In this document: piece after piece, positions 1 through 7,640 of the stretch
Position numbering within the stretch: position 1 is the first letter of the stretch
How the letters are laid out: the number at the start of each line of letters is the position of its first letter
IMG/VR virus record: IMGVR_UViG_3300037508_001640
Span: 1 to 31,505 of that record
Direction: 5' to 3' (one strand)
Source: a virus
DNA length: 31,505 nt
Program-made: the position numbers and the translations under genes
The notes under the pieces: model-generated
What the model saw: the letters and a program-made list of their open reading frames with translations, nothing else
The model's database searches: none
Told to the model about the DNA's origin: nothing

Positions 1-26
1 GCCGCCGCCCTCACCCGGAGAGACCC

Positions 27-629
27 GTGACCCTCACCGACCAGATCGTGCACGCCAGCCGTGCGATCGTCGTCCACGCCGAACCCGTCCTCGACGGCGG
101 CGCCTACCAGGTGCCCGCCGCCCGCCTTCACGAGCTCGAGGATCTCCTCGCGCGTCGCGACGACCCGAACCACGACCTGCGCAGCGACCGCCCGCACTGG
201 AGCCCAGAACAGATTCAGGCCCTGGCGCGCGACGTCGAAGCGGGCTGGACTCCCGAACAGCTCCTGGCCCTGGCGCGCGACGTGGCGCAGCACCCGGCGG
301 TCGAGTCCGTGACCATCACTCCGACGCCGGCTGGGCATCGGTGGCTCGAGGCTTCCCTTGGGTGCCCGGACTGTCTCGAGGGCGTGGAGATCCTGACGAC
401 TGCCGCCCAGGGGGACGAGGAGGGCGACGAACAGGTGTACGTCCACGCCGGCGACCTTTGGTTGTGCGGCGGCGGGCACCTCGGCAGCATCATCGTGGCG
501 GCCGGCCTGGGCGGCGCCTACCTCGCCGACCCCGCGATGGTCGGCCAGGATCGAGCCTCCGCCGAGGTGCTGGCCCAGGGCGCCGCCCCGTTCCTGGTCC
601 GCGCTCCGCTGCGCCGGGGGGCGTCGTGA
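27..629 (+). CDS. Hypothetical protein with a 16-residue internal repeat and CxxC motif
   Basis: This 200-residue protein is not recognised. GTG 27 is chosen because a purine-rich GGAGAGA (17-23) lies just upstream and the gene overlaps the next by GTGA. Around residues 59-90 a 16-residue unit occurs twice: SPEQIQALARDV then TPEQLLALARDV, likely two similar helices. Further on a CPDC pair (about residues 113-116) and a later WLCGGGH could form a small zinc site, though only three cysteines are visible. It is the first gene of a run of co-directional accessory genes and is probably translationally coupled to the following one. No function is assigned; a DNA- or protein-binding accessory role is only a guess. 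Confidence 0.6.
   Translation: MTLTDQIVHASRAIVVHAEPVLDGGAYQVPAARLHELEDLLARRDDPNHDLRSDRPHWSPEQIQALARDVEAGWTPEQLLALARDVAQHPAVESVTITPTPAGHRWLEASLGCPDCLEGVEILTTAAQGDEEGDEQVYVHAGDLWLCGGGHLGSIIVAAGLGGAYLADPAMVGQDRASAEVLAQGAAPFLVRAPLRRGAS
218..283 (+). repeat. Short duplicated segment inside the first gene (16-codon period)
   Basis: An identical 18-base stretch (GGCCCTGGCGCGCGACGT) occurs at 218-235 and again at 266-283. The offset is 48 bases, exactly 16 codons, and the flanking codons are also similar, giving (S/T)PEQ(I/L)(Q/L)ALARDV twice. This looks like a recent in-frame duplication within the coding region. Confidence 0.7.
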
Positions 630-895
630 CCGCCGGGCGCCGGAACGTGGAGACGCTGCAGGTCCTGCGGGCGCTCGAGGAGGGCACCACCGATCGGCAG
701 GCCGCGGTCGCCGCGGTGCGCGTCGAGCTGCTCGACCTGATCGACCAGCTCAGCGACGCGCGGTCGCTGCTCGCCTGCCTGCTCGACGACGCCACCCAGC
801 CCGCCGACTCCGTGCAGGCCCTGGCGCAGGCGTTCGAGCACCGGGCCGCGGCCCGGGCGCACCTCGACGCTGCCCTCGGCACGGTGTGGCCGTGA
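626..895 (+). CDS. Small helical hypothetical protein
   Basis: An 89-residue protein of unknown function. GTG 626 overlaps the upstream stop as GTGA, and a G-rich stretch just before it (616-621) may serve as ribosome binding site. The sequence is almost entirely charged/aliphatic helix (VRVELLDLIDQLSDARSLLACLLDD, split here only by a single turn), with no signal peptide, membrane segment or metal motif. It is embedded in a chain of coupled small genes, which supports real translation, but its role cannot be read from sequence. Confidence 0.55.
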   Translation: MTAGRRNVETLQVLRALEEGTTDRQAAVAAVRVELLDLIDQLSDARSLLACLLDDATQPADSVQALAQAFEHRAAARAHLDAALGTVWP

Positions 896-1170
896 TCCGG
901 GTACGCGTCGAACACCTGCTCGAGGACGGCACCCGGCCGCGGCTCCTCCACGAGGTGCTCATCCGCGACACCGGCACGGGCGACGCCGTGCACAGGGACG
1001 TGGACGTGCGCGCCTCCAAGCGCGGAGTGGCCTTCGGCGACCCCGCGAAGCCCACCCCGGCGGAGACCGGGAAGACCGCCTGGCGCGGCGGCGTCCGCGC
1101 CGACGCCCACCCCCTGCTGACCGTCCGCACGTGCCTCGAGGCGCTGCGGCTGCACCCCTGGAGACCGTGA
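892..1170 (+). CDS. Small hypothetical protein
   Basis: A 92-residue product starting MIRVRVEHLLEDG. GTG 892 is preferred because it overlaps the previous stop as GTGA; an alternative GTG at 886 in the same frame would add two residues. The protein has alternating beta-like segments (IRVRVEHLL, EVLIRDTGTG, DVDVRASKRG) and a basic, tryptophan-containing C-terminus. No known family is recognised. It is coupled to the following gene. Confidence 0.5.
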   Translation: MIRVRVEHLLEDGTRPRLLHEVLIRDTGTGDAVHRDVDVRASKRGVAFGDPAKPTPAETGKTAWRGGVRADAHPLLTVRTCLEALRLHPWRP

Positions 1171-1529
1171 TGGACGAGCTCACCCAGCGCGCGCACCGCG
1201 AGGTGGTCACCTACCTCCTCGACCGCGCCCAGACGAACCCCGACCTCGGGTACCTGATCGGCCGGGGCACCGAAGCGTTCCGGCTCCTGTGCCTCGCGGA
1301 GGCGCGGCGCCTGGCCGAGGACCCGCGCACGATCGAGCAGCGCCGCGGGCGCGACCTCCAGGCCCGCCACGCCTGGCGGCCGGTGGAGCTCGAGGAGCTG
1401 CGCCGGGAGCGCGACCTCCTGCGCGAGGAGCTCTCGGAGGCGCGGCTCGCGGCGATCGGCGTCGCGATGGACGGCTGGCGCTCCGACCAGCGCGAGCGGG
1501 CCCTCGTGGCTCGGGGAGGTGCCTGGTGA
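1170..1529 (+). CDS. Coiled-coil hypothetical protein
   Basis: A 119-residue protein rich in Arg, Glu and Leu. ATG 1170 overlaps the upstream stop by one base (TGATG); GTG 1167 in the same frame is the alternative. The C-terminal half has heptad-like runs (ELEELRRERDLLREEL, residues about 74-89), so a coiled coil is likely. The N-terminal half (REVVTYLLDRAQ, GTEAFRLLCLAEARRLAED) is helical. It lies directly before and overlaps the ParB/methyltransferase fusion by four bases, so the two are probably made together. The function is unknown. Confidence 0.55.
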   Translation: MDELTQRAHREVVTYLLDRAQTNPDLGYLIGRGTEAFRLLCLAEARRLAEDPRTIEQRRGRDLQARHAWRPVELEELRRERDLLREELSEARLAAIGVAMDGWRSDQRERALVARGGAW

Positions 1530-4228
1530 CCGGCCTCAGCAGCGCGATCGCGAGGGCGGCGGTGGTGACCCGGATCGACCTGACCCAGCTCTGGGTGGAC
1601 GGGGATCCGAGCGCCGGGCCGCGCCAGATCTCCGGCGTGCAGGCGCGCGACAGCCTGCAGGAGCGCGTGGTGGTCGAGTACCTCGACGCGATCCTCGACG
1701 AGGAGCCGCTGCCGCCGATCCGCGTGCTCGTGGACGCCGAGGGCGTGCACCGGGTGGTGGACGGGTGGCACCGCCTCGAGGCGCACCGACGGGCCAGCCG
1801 GCTGCAGATCGACGCGGTCGTCGAAGAGGGCGACGAGCGGGCCGCCATCCTCGAAGCCGCCGGCGCGAACGCGGCCCACGGACTGCAGCGCAGCGCCGCC
1901 GACAAGCGCCGCGCGGTTCGGCTCCTGCTCGCGGATCCGGAGTGGTCGACCTGGTCGGACCGGGCGATCGGGCAGCGGTGCCGGGTTCACCACTCGTTCG
2001 TGGGGTCGATCCGCCGCGAGCTCGCCGAGGAGACTGGCGCCGTGGCCAGTGCGGAGCGGCGGGGGCGCGACGGGCGGGTGATCGACACGTCGCGGATCGG
2101 GCGCCAGAAGGCGGCGGCCGAGGAGACGGAGGCGGAGTCAACGCCCGTGGTGGCGGCGGTCGAGGAGGAGCCGCCGCGGGTGGGTCTGATGCTGGGCATC
2201 ACGCAGGCCTGGCACGACCCGGACGATCTCCGGTTGCCCGTGGTGAGCGCCGGCGAGGCGCTGCGCGTCGGCATCCGATCGGACCGCGGGTCGGAGGAAC
2301 AACCGATCGTGATCCCGCCGCACCTGGTCGTGCGCTGGCGCGGTCGGGCGTGGCTCAACACGGCCGGGCTCGTGTACGGCCCGTACCAGCAGGCCCACCT
2401 GACGCTCCTGGTGCCGGCGGCCGAATGGTCCCCGGGCACGTCGCGCCCCAAGGATCGCGAGCACTGGCTCTGGGGCGCGCACGTCGCGATCGACCTCGGC
2501 AGCCGCTTCGTGCTGGACCCTCGGTACTCCGTGCGGATCACCCAGGGGGTGCACCCGCCGCCAGCTCACGACCGTGCCGCCTACGAACTCGAAGGCTTCG
2601 GGATCCCGACGCTGACGCTCGAGGAGTGGAAGCGGTACCAGGCGGACCTCGCGTGGCGCGCCCAGGTGGACCAGGGCGGATGGCCGTTCGTGGTGTCGGA
2701 GCGCTCCAAGGCCGCTCCGGTGGTCACGCCGGTGGTGGGCGCGGAGGCGGAGGCGCTCGAGGAGGAGGGCGACGATCGCGAGGACATCGACCGGTGGGAA
2801 GCCGACATGGACCGCCGGATCGCGGACGGCAGCTTCGAGACGGGGATCGCGGGCGTCGCCGGCGACGAGGTCGCCGAGGAAGGGCAGGACGGGGACGAGG
2901 ACCTCGACGACCGCAGCTCCGCGGACGCCGAGGTGGTGACGGAGGCGCGCCTGGAGACGGCGATCCTCCCCTCGTCGGCCGTGCCCAGGGCCGACGACGT
3001 GACCGTGATCACCGTCTGGGAGCCGCCGGACCTGCTCCCCCACCAGCTCCCCACCAGCGACCTCATGGCGCTGTCCCGGTCCACGCCGGAGGAGCGCCGC
3101 AAGCTCGGTCGCAAGCACCTGCTGAGCTGGCGCGGCCGCCAGTGGGTCCGATCGGATGGCCACTTCCATGGCCCGTTCGAGGCCTTCGAGCTGGTGGCGA
3201 TCGTGCCTGAGGAGGGCGCGCAGCTGCCGCCCCTCGCGGGGGAGGGCGAGCCCGGGCTGGGCTATTACCACCAGGTGCGGGTGTGGGTGTCTGGCAGCCC
3301 GCGGGGGCGGACCGGCGAGCGCGTGCCGTACCTGCTCGACGCACGGCACCAGGCGCACGTGGCGTACGGCGTGCGGCGCCACGGGGACTTCGTGCACCGC
3401 CGCTGGCACGCCACGACGCCGGAGCTCACGCTCGAGGAGACGCGGACGTGGGATCTGGGCCTGGGCGCTGAGGAGCGTCTGGAGGTGGTGGAGGCAGCGA
3501 AGATCCGGCACCTCGCCGCCACCCTGCCCACCGTGACGGCGCCGCCGGCGCCCCCTGACGAGGCCCCGCCGCTGCCCGACGCCGATCGGGCGCCCTTCGA
3601 CGCCTACTACACCCCCGAGGGGACGGCGATCGCCTGCCTGTCGTACCTCCTCGACGACCTCGGGATCCCGGACGACGCGACGGTGGTCGAGCCGTCGGTC
3701 GGCGGGGGGGCCTGGGTCCGCGCCGTGCGGGCGCTGCTGCCTCAGGCGATCGTCGACCGGTGCGACGTGAACCCGGAGGCGCCGGGCCTCCGCGCCGAGC
3801 TGCGCCGGGAGGAGCGGGCGATCGTCGGTGACTGGCTCGACCCGATCCCTCCCCGCCGCGGGCAGCAGGGCGAACAGCAGTGGGAGTTGTGCCTCGGGAA
3901 CCCCCCGTACGTCATCGACACCGTGCTCCGGTTCGTCGAGCGCTGCCTCGAGCGGGCCCCGATCGTCGCGCTGCTGCTGCGGGAGACGCTCCTCGGCACC
4001 GAGCCGCGGCTGCCGTGGTGGTCCGAGCACCGGCCGGCCTGGGTGGTGAAGGTCGTCCCCCGGCCGAAGTGGGAGGGGCCCGGCGCTCGCCCCACCTCCG
4101 ACTTCTCCGACACCCTGCTCGTGGTGTGGGTGCGCGGCAACACCGAGACGCGGTTCGACTGGCTCGACGTGCCCGCCCGGCTCCGCGAGCTCGACATGGG
4201 CGCCGACACCGACGGGGCGGAGGAGTGA
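1526..4228 (+). CDS. ParB-like / duplicated unknown domain / adenine DNA methyltransferase fusion
   Basis: This 900-residue multidomain protein starts at GTG 1526 (GTGA overlap). Residues about 15-180 resemble the ParB/sulfiredoxin N-terminal fold, with VDGWHR at 78-83 and a following helical region containing an HTH-like DRAIGQRCRVHHSFV. Two copies of an unknown domain follow at about residues 218-375 and 492-650. Both share an HL..WRGR.W motif (starting at residues 266 and 531), a downstream GP(Y/F) and TLEE, and are separated by an acidic linker. Residues about 692-900 look like a SAM-dependent N6-adenine methyltransferase: YYTP near 694, motif I-like VVEPSVGGG at 720-728 and NPPY at 792-795, in gamma-class order. 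No restriction partner is adjacent. ParB-like domains fused to phage methyltransferases are known; the duplicated middle is not recognised. Protection of phage DNA or a regulatory role is inference. Confidence 0.8.
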   Translation: MTGLSSAIARAAVVTRIDLTQLWVDGDPSAGPRQISGVQARDSLQERVVVEYLDAILDEEPLPPIRVLVDAEGVHRVVDGWHRLEAHRRASRLQIDAVVEEGDERAAILEAAGANAAHGLQRSAADKRRAVRLLLADPEWSTWSDRAIGQRCRVHHSFVGSIRRELAEETGAVASAERRGRDGRVIDTSRIGRQKAAAEETEAESTPVVAAVEEEPPRVGLMLGITQAWHDPDDLRLPVVSAGEALRVGIRSDRGSEEQPIVIPPHLVVRWRGRAWLNTAGLVYGPYQQAHLTLLVPAAEWSPGTSRPKDREHWLWGAHVAIDLGSRFVLDPRYSVRITQGVHPPPAHDRAAYELEGFGIPTLTLEEWKRYQADLAWRAQVDQGGWPFVVSERSKAAPVVTPVVGAEAEALEEEGDDREDIDRWEADMDRRIADGSFETGIAGVAGDEVAEEGQDGDEDLDDRSSADAEVVTEARLETAILPSSAVPRADDVTVITVWEPPDLLPHQLPTSDLMALSRSTPEERRKLGRKHLLSWRGRQWVRSDGHFHGPFEAFELVAIVPEEGAQLPPLAGEGEPGLGYYHQVRVWVSGSPRGRTGERVPYLLDARHQAHVAYGVRRHGDFVHRRWHATTPELTLEETRTWDLGLGAEERLEVVEAAKIRHLAATLPTVTAPPAPPDEAPPLPDADRAPFDAYYTPEGTAIACLSYLLDDLGIPDDATVVEPSVGGGAWVRAVRALLPQAIVDRCDVNPEAPGLRAELRREERAIVGDWLDPIPPRRGQQGEQQWELCLGNPPYVIDTVLRFVERCLERAPIVALLLRETLLGTEPRLPWWSEHRPAWVVKVVPRPKWEGPGARPTSDFSDTLLVVWVRGNTETRFDWLDVPARLRELDMGADTDGAEE

Positions 4229-4887
4229 CCCCGCCGCGGCCGTGGCAGGTGTGGCGCACGAACCGGGGTCGCGGCGTGGCCCTGGTCTCGAGCCACGAGA
4301 CGCAGGACGAGGCGTACAGCGCCGCCGAGGGCCTGACCGGGCGTCGCGCGGTGTGCCACGCCACCCTCGTCTCGGAGGGCTGGCTGCGGACGTGGTCCGG
4401 CAGTCGAGGCCCGGCCGGACGCCGGCCCAGGGAGGTGGCGATCGAGGCGCTCCGCGCCGCGAGGACGGGCGCGACGCTGCGCGACCTGGGTCTGTCGTGG
4501 CGTCGGGCTCGCCGGGCCGAGCGAGCGATCGCCGACACCCGCGACCACGTCGAGCTTGTGCGCTGCGGGCGGCACCTGGTGGTCAGCCGTGATGGGCAGA
4601 CCCGCGCGGATCCGGAGGGGGACGCGCGGCGCCTGGTGGTCGCGGTCGCCACGCTGCGCGACTTCGACGGCCGGCCGACTCGGGAGGGGATCCGGGCGCT
4701 GCTCGGCTGGACGCGGCGCCAGCTCGCCGAGGTGGTCGAGGAGTGCATCGAGGAGCGGGGGTGGCTGGAGCTGGTCGGGGCGTGGCGGCTGCGGCCCACG
4801 GCAGCCGGGCGCCGGCAGCTCCGGACGCTGGAGCAGGTGGTGGCGGTGGAGCCGCCACCGGAGCCGCGGGGGGTGTCCCTTGGCTGA
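4225..4887 (+). CDS. Putative winged-helix DNA-binding protein
   Basis: A 220-residue protein starting at GTG 4225, overlapping the methyltransferase stop as GTGA. It begins with a short beta-rich segment (WQVWRTNRGRGVALVSSHET). A helical segment with an HTH-like unit follows (GATLRDLGLSWRRARRAERA, about residues 87-106). The C-terminal half reads like a winged helix (TREGIRALLGWTRRQLAEVV, then EERGWLELVG and WRLRPTAAGRR). The order helix, helix, recognition helix, beta wing ending in a TxAGRR strand is typical of replication- or transcription-associated winged helices. No exact family is claimed. Coupling to the fusion gene suggests it works with it. Confidence 0.5.
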   Translation: MTPPRPWQVWRTNRGRGVALVSSHETQDEAYSAAEGLTGRRAVCHATLVSEGWLRTWSGSRGPAGRRPREVAIEALRAARTGATLRDLGLSWRRARRAERAIADTRDHVELVRCGRHLVVSRDGQTRADPEGDARRLVVAVATLRDFDGRPTREGIRALLGWTRRQLAEVVEECIEERGWLELVGAWRLRPTAAGRRQLRTLEQVVAVEPPPEPRGVSLG

Positions 4888-5152
4888 CGTGCTCGAGGTG
4901 GCCCTGAAGTGGCAGGCGGCGCGGCGCGACGTGCGGAAGCTCCTCGGCGACCAGTACGACGAGCGGCTGACCGAGTACCGGAAGGCGATCCGGGCGGTGG
5001 CGGCGACGCGTCCCCCGTCGGAGTTCGTGGGGGTGGTGGTCGAGCTGGCGGGCGCGCTCGCGAAGCGGGCCCCGCAGTTCGGTGGCGCGTTCGTTCTCGC
5101 GGCCGGGCTCGACGTGCTCGAGGAGAGGAACAGGACGGTGCGCGATGCATGA
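4880..5152 (+). CDS. Small hypothetical protein
   Basis: A 90-residue protein of unknown function. TTG 4880 is preferred because GCGGGGGG lies six to thirteen bases upstream and gives an eight-base overlap with the preceding gene; GTG 4889 in the same frame is the alternative. The sequence is two helical parts: a basic N-terminal half (ALKWQAARRDVRKLLGDQYDER) and a small hydrophobic C-terminal half (GVVVELAGALAKRAPQFGGA). The latter may be amphipathic but is too polar for a confident membrane segment. Confidence 0.5.
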   Translation: MADVLEVALKWQAARRDVRKLLGDQYDERLTEYRKAIRAVAATRPPSEFVGVVVELAGALAKRAPQFGGAFVLAAGLDVLEERNRTVRDA

Positions 5153-5681
5153 GCCGACCGCCATCCTGTCGACGAACCGCGCCCGTCGGTACCGCCTCGA
5201 CCGAGACCTCGGCACCCCGGGCCCGCTGGTGCTGTGGGTCATGCTCAACCCGAGCACGGCCGACGAACGCGACGACGACCCGACGATCCGGCGGGTGATG
5301 CACTTCTCGCGGCGCGAGGGCTTCGGCCGGGTCGCGGTCTGCAACCTGCACAGCCTGCGCACCACCGACCCCCGAGGGCTCCTCCGCGTCGTGACCGACG
5401 AGCCGTCGGACGAGGTCGCCGACGCACACATGCTGGCCGCCGCGCGCGAGGCCAGGACGATCATCGTCGGATGGGGAGCGCATGGGGTGCGGTGGCCCCG
5501 CCGGGTGGTGCACGTCTACAACCTGCTCGCATCATCTGGCGGCGGTCTGAGCCCGTTCCCGCGACGCCTGTGGTGCCTCGGGACGACGAAGAGCGGGCAG
5601 CCGCGCCACCCGCTCTACCTGCACGGCGCCACGAGGCTGGAACTGGTCGACGTGCTCAAGGCGGGAGGCCACCGTGAGTGA
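5145..5681 (+). CDS. DUF1643 family protein
   Basis: A 178-residue protein. ATG 5145 overlaps the upstream stop by eight bases. It carries the DUF1643 hallmark: a hydrophobic strand leading into LNPSTADERDDDPTIRRV, then GFGRVAVCNLHSLRTTDP, and later a hydrophobic strand ending in VGWGAHG. The length is normal for the family. DUF1643 proteins are common in phages and mobile elements; their biochemical function is not established as far as I know. The downstream gene overlaps by eight bases. The context (methyltransferases, zinc-finger proteins) fits an accessory DNA-metabolism or host-takeover module, which is inference. Confidence 0.8.
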   Translation: MHEPTAILSTNRARRYRLDRDLGTPGPLVLWVMLNPSTADERDDDPTIRRVMHFSRREGFGRVAVCNLHSLRTTDPRGLLRVVTDEPSDEVADAHMLAAAREARTIIVGWGAHGVRWPRRVVHVYNLLASSGGGLSPFPRRLWCLGTTKSGQPRHPLYLHGATRLELVDVLKAGGHRE

Positions 5682-6159
5682 GCGCGCCACCCTGTGGAAC
5701 CCGAGCCGAGTGCGGGCACGGAAGCGGCACACCTGCGACGGGTGCCGGGAGCCGATCTGCGTCGGCACGGTCCACGACCGGATCGGCCGCCTAAGCGACG
5801 GCGGCTGGGACACGCTGCGCGTGCACCTGGAGTGCCACGAGCTCGCGCGCGAGCTGGCAGACCCCGACGAGGGGACCTACTTCGTCGAGTACCTGCTCGA
5901 GCAGGTGCGCGATCGCGTCAGCTGCGGCGAGACTGACCTCGTTCGACGGTGGCTCGGCCTCCGCCGCGCTCGGCTGCGGGAGCAGCGCGGCCGGGCGTCC
6001 CTGTGCGTCGACGCACCGGCGGCCTGGGCGGAGGAGACCGGGTGGCCCGTCGGTGAGCGGTGCGCGTTCCCGTGGAGCCACGGCGCAAGCCGGTGCATCG
6101 TGCAGATGCGCGGGCCCGGGTGGGGCGTCACCAACTACGACGACGTGCGCCATGGCTGA
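5674..6159 (+). CDS. Zinc-binding phage protein
   Basis: A 161-residue protein from GTG 5674. Near the N-terminus, Cys21, Cys24, Cys29 and the later HLECHE (His51, Cys54, His55) form the pattern of a small treble-clef or ribbon zinc site: CxxC, then a strand pair, then HxxC. Many phages encode such proteins as short nucleic-acid- or protein-binding accessories. The remainder contains a basic helix (RRWLGLRRARLREQRGR) and a tryptophan-rich tail with two more cysteines. A precise role cannot be assigned. It overlaps both neighbours by eight bases. Confidence 0.6.
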   Translation: MSERATLWNPSRVRARKRHTCDGCREPICVGTVHDRIGRLSDGGWDTLRVHLECHELARELADPDEGTYFVEYLLEQVRDRVSCGETDLVRRWLGLRRARLREQRGRASLCVDAPAAWAEETGWPVGERCAFPWSHGASRCIVQMRGPGWGVTNYDDVRHG

Positions 6160-6376
6160 GCCCAAGCCGATCGACGGCGCGAAGGTCCGGATCGACAACC
6201 TGGACCTCAGCCACCCCTGGCGCAGGGAGATGGGGCTCCGCCTGGTGGTGCCGGGCCGCGACGAGCCGGTCGAGCTCGGCCTCGAACACCTGCGGGTGCG
6301 GTCGGGCGACGAGCTCGAGGTGTGCTGGTGGAGCGTGTTCGAGTCGTACCCCGAGCTCTGGGAGGACGGCGCGTGA
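6152..6376 (+). CDS. Small hypothetical protein
   Basis: A 74-residue protein from ATG 6152, overlapping its neighbours by eight and four bases. It is beta-rich (KVRIDNLDLS, LRLVVPGRDEPVELGLEHLRV, GDELEVCWWSVF) and acidic at the C-terminus. It has no membrane segment or known motif. It directly precedes the orphan methyltransferase and is probably co-translated with it; the function is unknown. Confidence 0.5.
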   Translation: MAEPKPIDGAKVRIDNLDLSHPWRREMGLRLVVPGRDEPVELGLEHLRVRSGDELEVCWWSVFESYPELWEDGA

Positions 6377-7200
6377 GCGCCCGGTGCCGGTGGTGCACGT
6401 CCGCGCTGGCCGATCAGCGGTCGGACGCGGTGTACTGCGGCAAGCGCTGCCGGCAGAGCGCCTGGCGGTTCGCCCGCCAGATCGGTCGCCGGGCTCGAGC
6501 GGCGACCCCGCTACGCCTGGCCTACGCCGACCCGCCGTACCCGGGCCTCTCCCGTCGCTACTACGCCGATCACCCCGACTTCGCGGGCGAGGTCGACCAC
6601 CGCGCGCTGCTCGAGCGGCTGGCGACCTACGACGGGTGGGCGCTGTCCACGAGCGCCCGGCCGGGCCTGCAGCTCGTGCTCGGCCTGTGCGCCGAGCTCG
6701 GCCTCGACGTGCGGGTGGCGAGCTGGACCCGCGGACCTCGACCCACCCGATCGGCCTGGCCGCTCGCGAGCTGGGAGCCCGTCGTGTTCGCCGGCGGGCG
6801 ACAGGTCGACGACGGGTCGCCCTCCTGCAGGAGCGACGCGCTGGTCCACCACGCGCGCCCCCGGACCTCGGATCCGGCTCGGGTGGTCGGGGCGAAGCCG
6901 GCGGCGTTCGCGGACTGGCTCTTCGAGTTGCTGGGCGCGCGGCCCGGTGACCAGCTCGACGACCTGTTCCCAGGCAGCGGAGGGATCGGGCGGGCGTGGT
7001 CGGTGTTCGAGTCGCGCGCGGCCGACGGGGACGCGTCCCTACCTGGTGGGGACGACAGGTCGCAGGAGTACTCGCGCGACGTGTCACCTCGAGGGGTGGT
7101 CGACGCGTCGGCGCCGAGCGACGGGTCGGTGGAGGTCCTGGGCGACGTGTCACCTCGAGGGGTGCGCGACGCGTCGACAGCTGCTCGAGCAGACGCATGA
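6373..7200 (+). CDS. Orphan beta-class DNA methyltransferase with zinc finger and repeat tail
   Basis: A 275-residue protein from GTG 6373 (GTGA overlap). Residues 5-26 hold four cysteines (5, 8, 22, 26) forming a zinc finger followed by a basic helix, likely for DNA contact. DPPY at 53-56 is catalytic motif IV, and DLFPGSGG at 197-204 is the SAM-binding motif I. Motif IV before motif I is the beta-class order used by N4-cytosine and N6-adenine methyltransferases. The KPAAF..WLF..LGARPGD stretch before motif I resembles phage-borne methylases. The enzyme core ends near residue 214. The last 60 residues are a low-complexity tail with two copies of DVSPRGV(V/R)DAS (236-246, 258-268) encoded by the 32-bp repeat. 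No restriction endonuclease is nearby. Confidence 0.8.
   Translation: MSARCRWCTSALADQRSDAVYCGKRCRQSAWRFARQIGRRARAATPLRLAYADPPYPGLSRRYYADHPDFAGEVDHRALLERLATYDGWALSTSARPGLQLVLGLCAELGLDVRVASWTRGPRPTRSAWPLASWEPVVFAGGRQVDDGSPSCRSDALVHHARPRTSDPARVVGAKPAAFADWLFELLGARPGDQLDDLFPGSGGIGRAWSVFESRAADGDASLPGGDDRSQEYSRDVSPRGVVDASAPSDGSVEVLGDVSPRGVRDASTAARADA
7078..7109 (+). repeat. 32-bp SPRGV repeat, copy A
   Basis: Copy A lies in the methyltransferase tail. It reads GACGTGTC, then ACCTCGAGGGGTGGTC, then GACGCGTC. It matches the copies at 23631-23662 and 23748-23779 (their reverse complement) at 31 of 32 positions. The central and right parts contain the palindromes CCTCGAGG, GTCGAC and GACGCGTC. Read in frame it gives DVSPRGVVDAS. 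Confidence 0.9.
7144..7175 (+). repeat. 32-bp SPRGV repeat, copy B
   Basis: Second copy in the same gene, 66 bases (22 codons) after copy A. It differs from copy A by two adjacent bases, giving DVSPRGVRDAS. A GACGCGTC octamer that also encodes DAS lies at 7030-7037 upstream and may mark a third, decayed copy. Confidence 0.88.
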
Positions 7201-7640
7201 GCGCCGACTTCCTCCGCCTCGCCGCCCGGGCCGCGTTGTGCGCCGCTCCGTCGACTCCCGTGTCGGCGGAGGAGGTGGCCAGCGTCCTGGGCCGGAGCGA
7301 GGAGGCGGTGCGTCGCGCGAGGCCTCCGGAGGCGCGGCAGCCGGACGGCGCGCGCGCGATCGTGGCACCTTGGGGATCGTGGTTGGAGGCGCTCGGCTAT
7401 GGGACGACGGCGGGATCCGGATCGGGTGATCGTGGGCGACGTGACGGCGACTCCGATGGCGGAGCGCGGCACGAGGGACGACGGCCGCCGCTACTGGCGG
7501 GCCCGGACGGGGAGCCCGCGGACGACGGTGTGGGCGGGCTGGGCGACGGCGGCGGAGGTCCCGCTCCTCGTGGCCGAGGCCCTGCGGCGTGGCCCGCCCC
7601 GAAGGGTCGCCGCCCGCGCCCCCGTGGCCGTCCTCAGTGA
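7197..7640 (+). CDS. Excisionase-like small HTH protein overlapping the integrase gene
   Basis: ATG 7197 overlaps the methyltransferase stop as ATGA. The first 67 residues form a compact HTH: VSAEEVASVLGRSEEAVRRA is the helix-turn-helix, followed by a variable wing and APWGSWLEALGY. This shape is typical of excisionases and MerR-like DNA-binding proteins. After residue 67 the frame remains open to 7640 (147 residues), but it becomes Gly/Arg/Pro-rich and lies on top of the integrase gene in another frame. The tail is therefore probably not conserved, or the integrase start is later. The position immediately before the integrase supports a role in directing or regulating site-specific recombination. 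Confidence 0.6.
   Translation: MSADFLRLAARAALCAAPSTPVSAEEVASVLGRSEEAVRRARPPEARQPDGARAIVAPWGSWLEALGYGTTAGSGSGDRGRRDGDSDGGARHEGRRPPLLAGPDGEPADDGVGGLGDGGGGPAPRGRGPAAWPAPKGRRPRPRGRPQ

Noticed and set aside
2138-4030. A 630-residue minus-strand open frame inside the ParB/methyltransferase gene
   Set aside because: The sense frame has clear methyltransferase motifs and coupled neighbours; the antisense product is Arg/Pro-rich.
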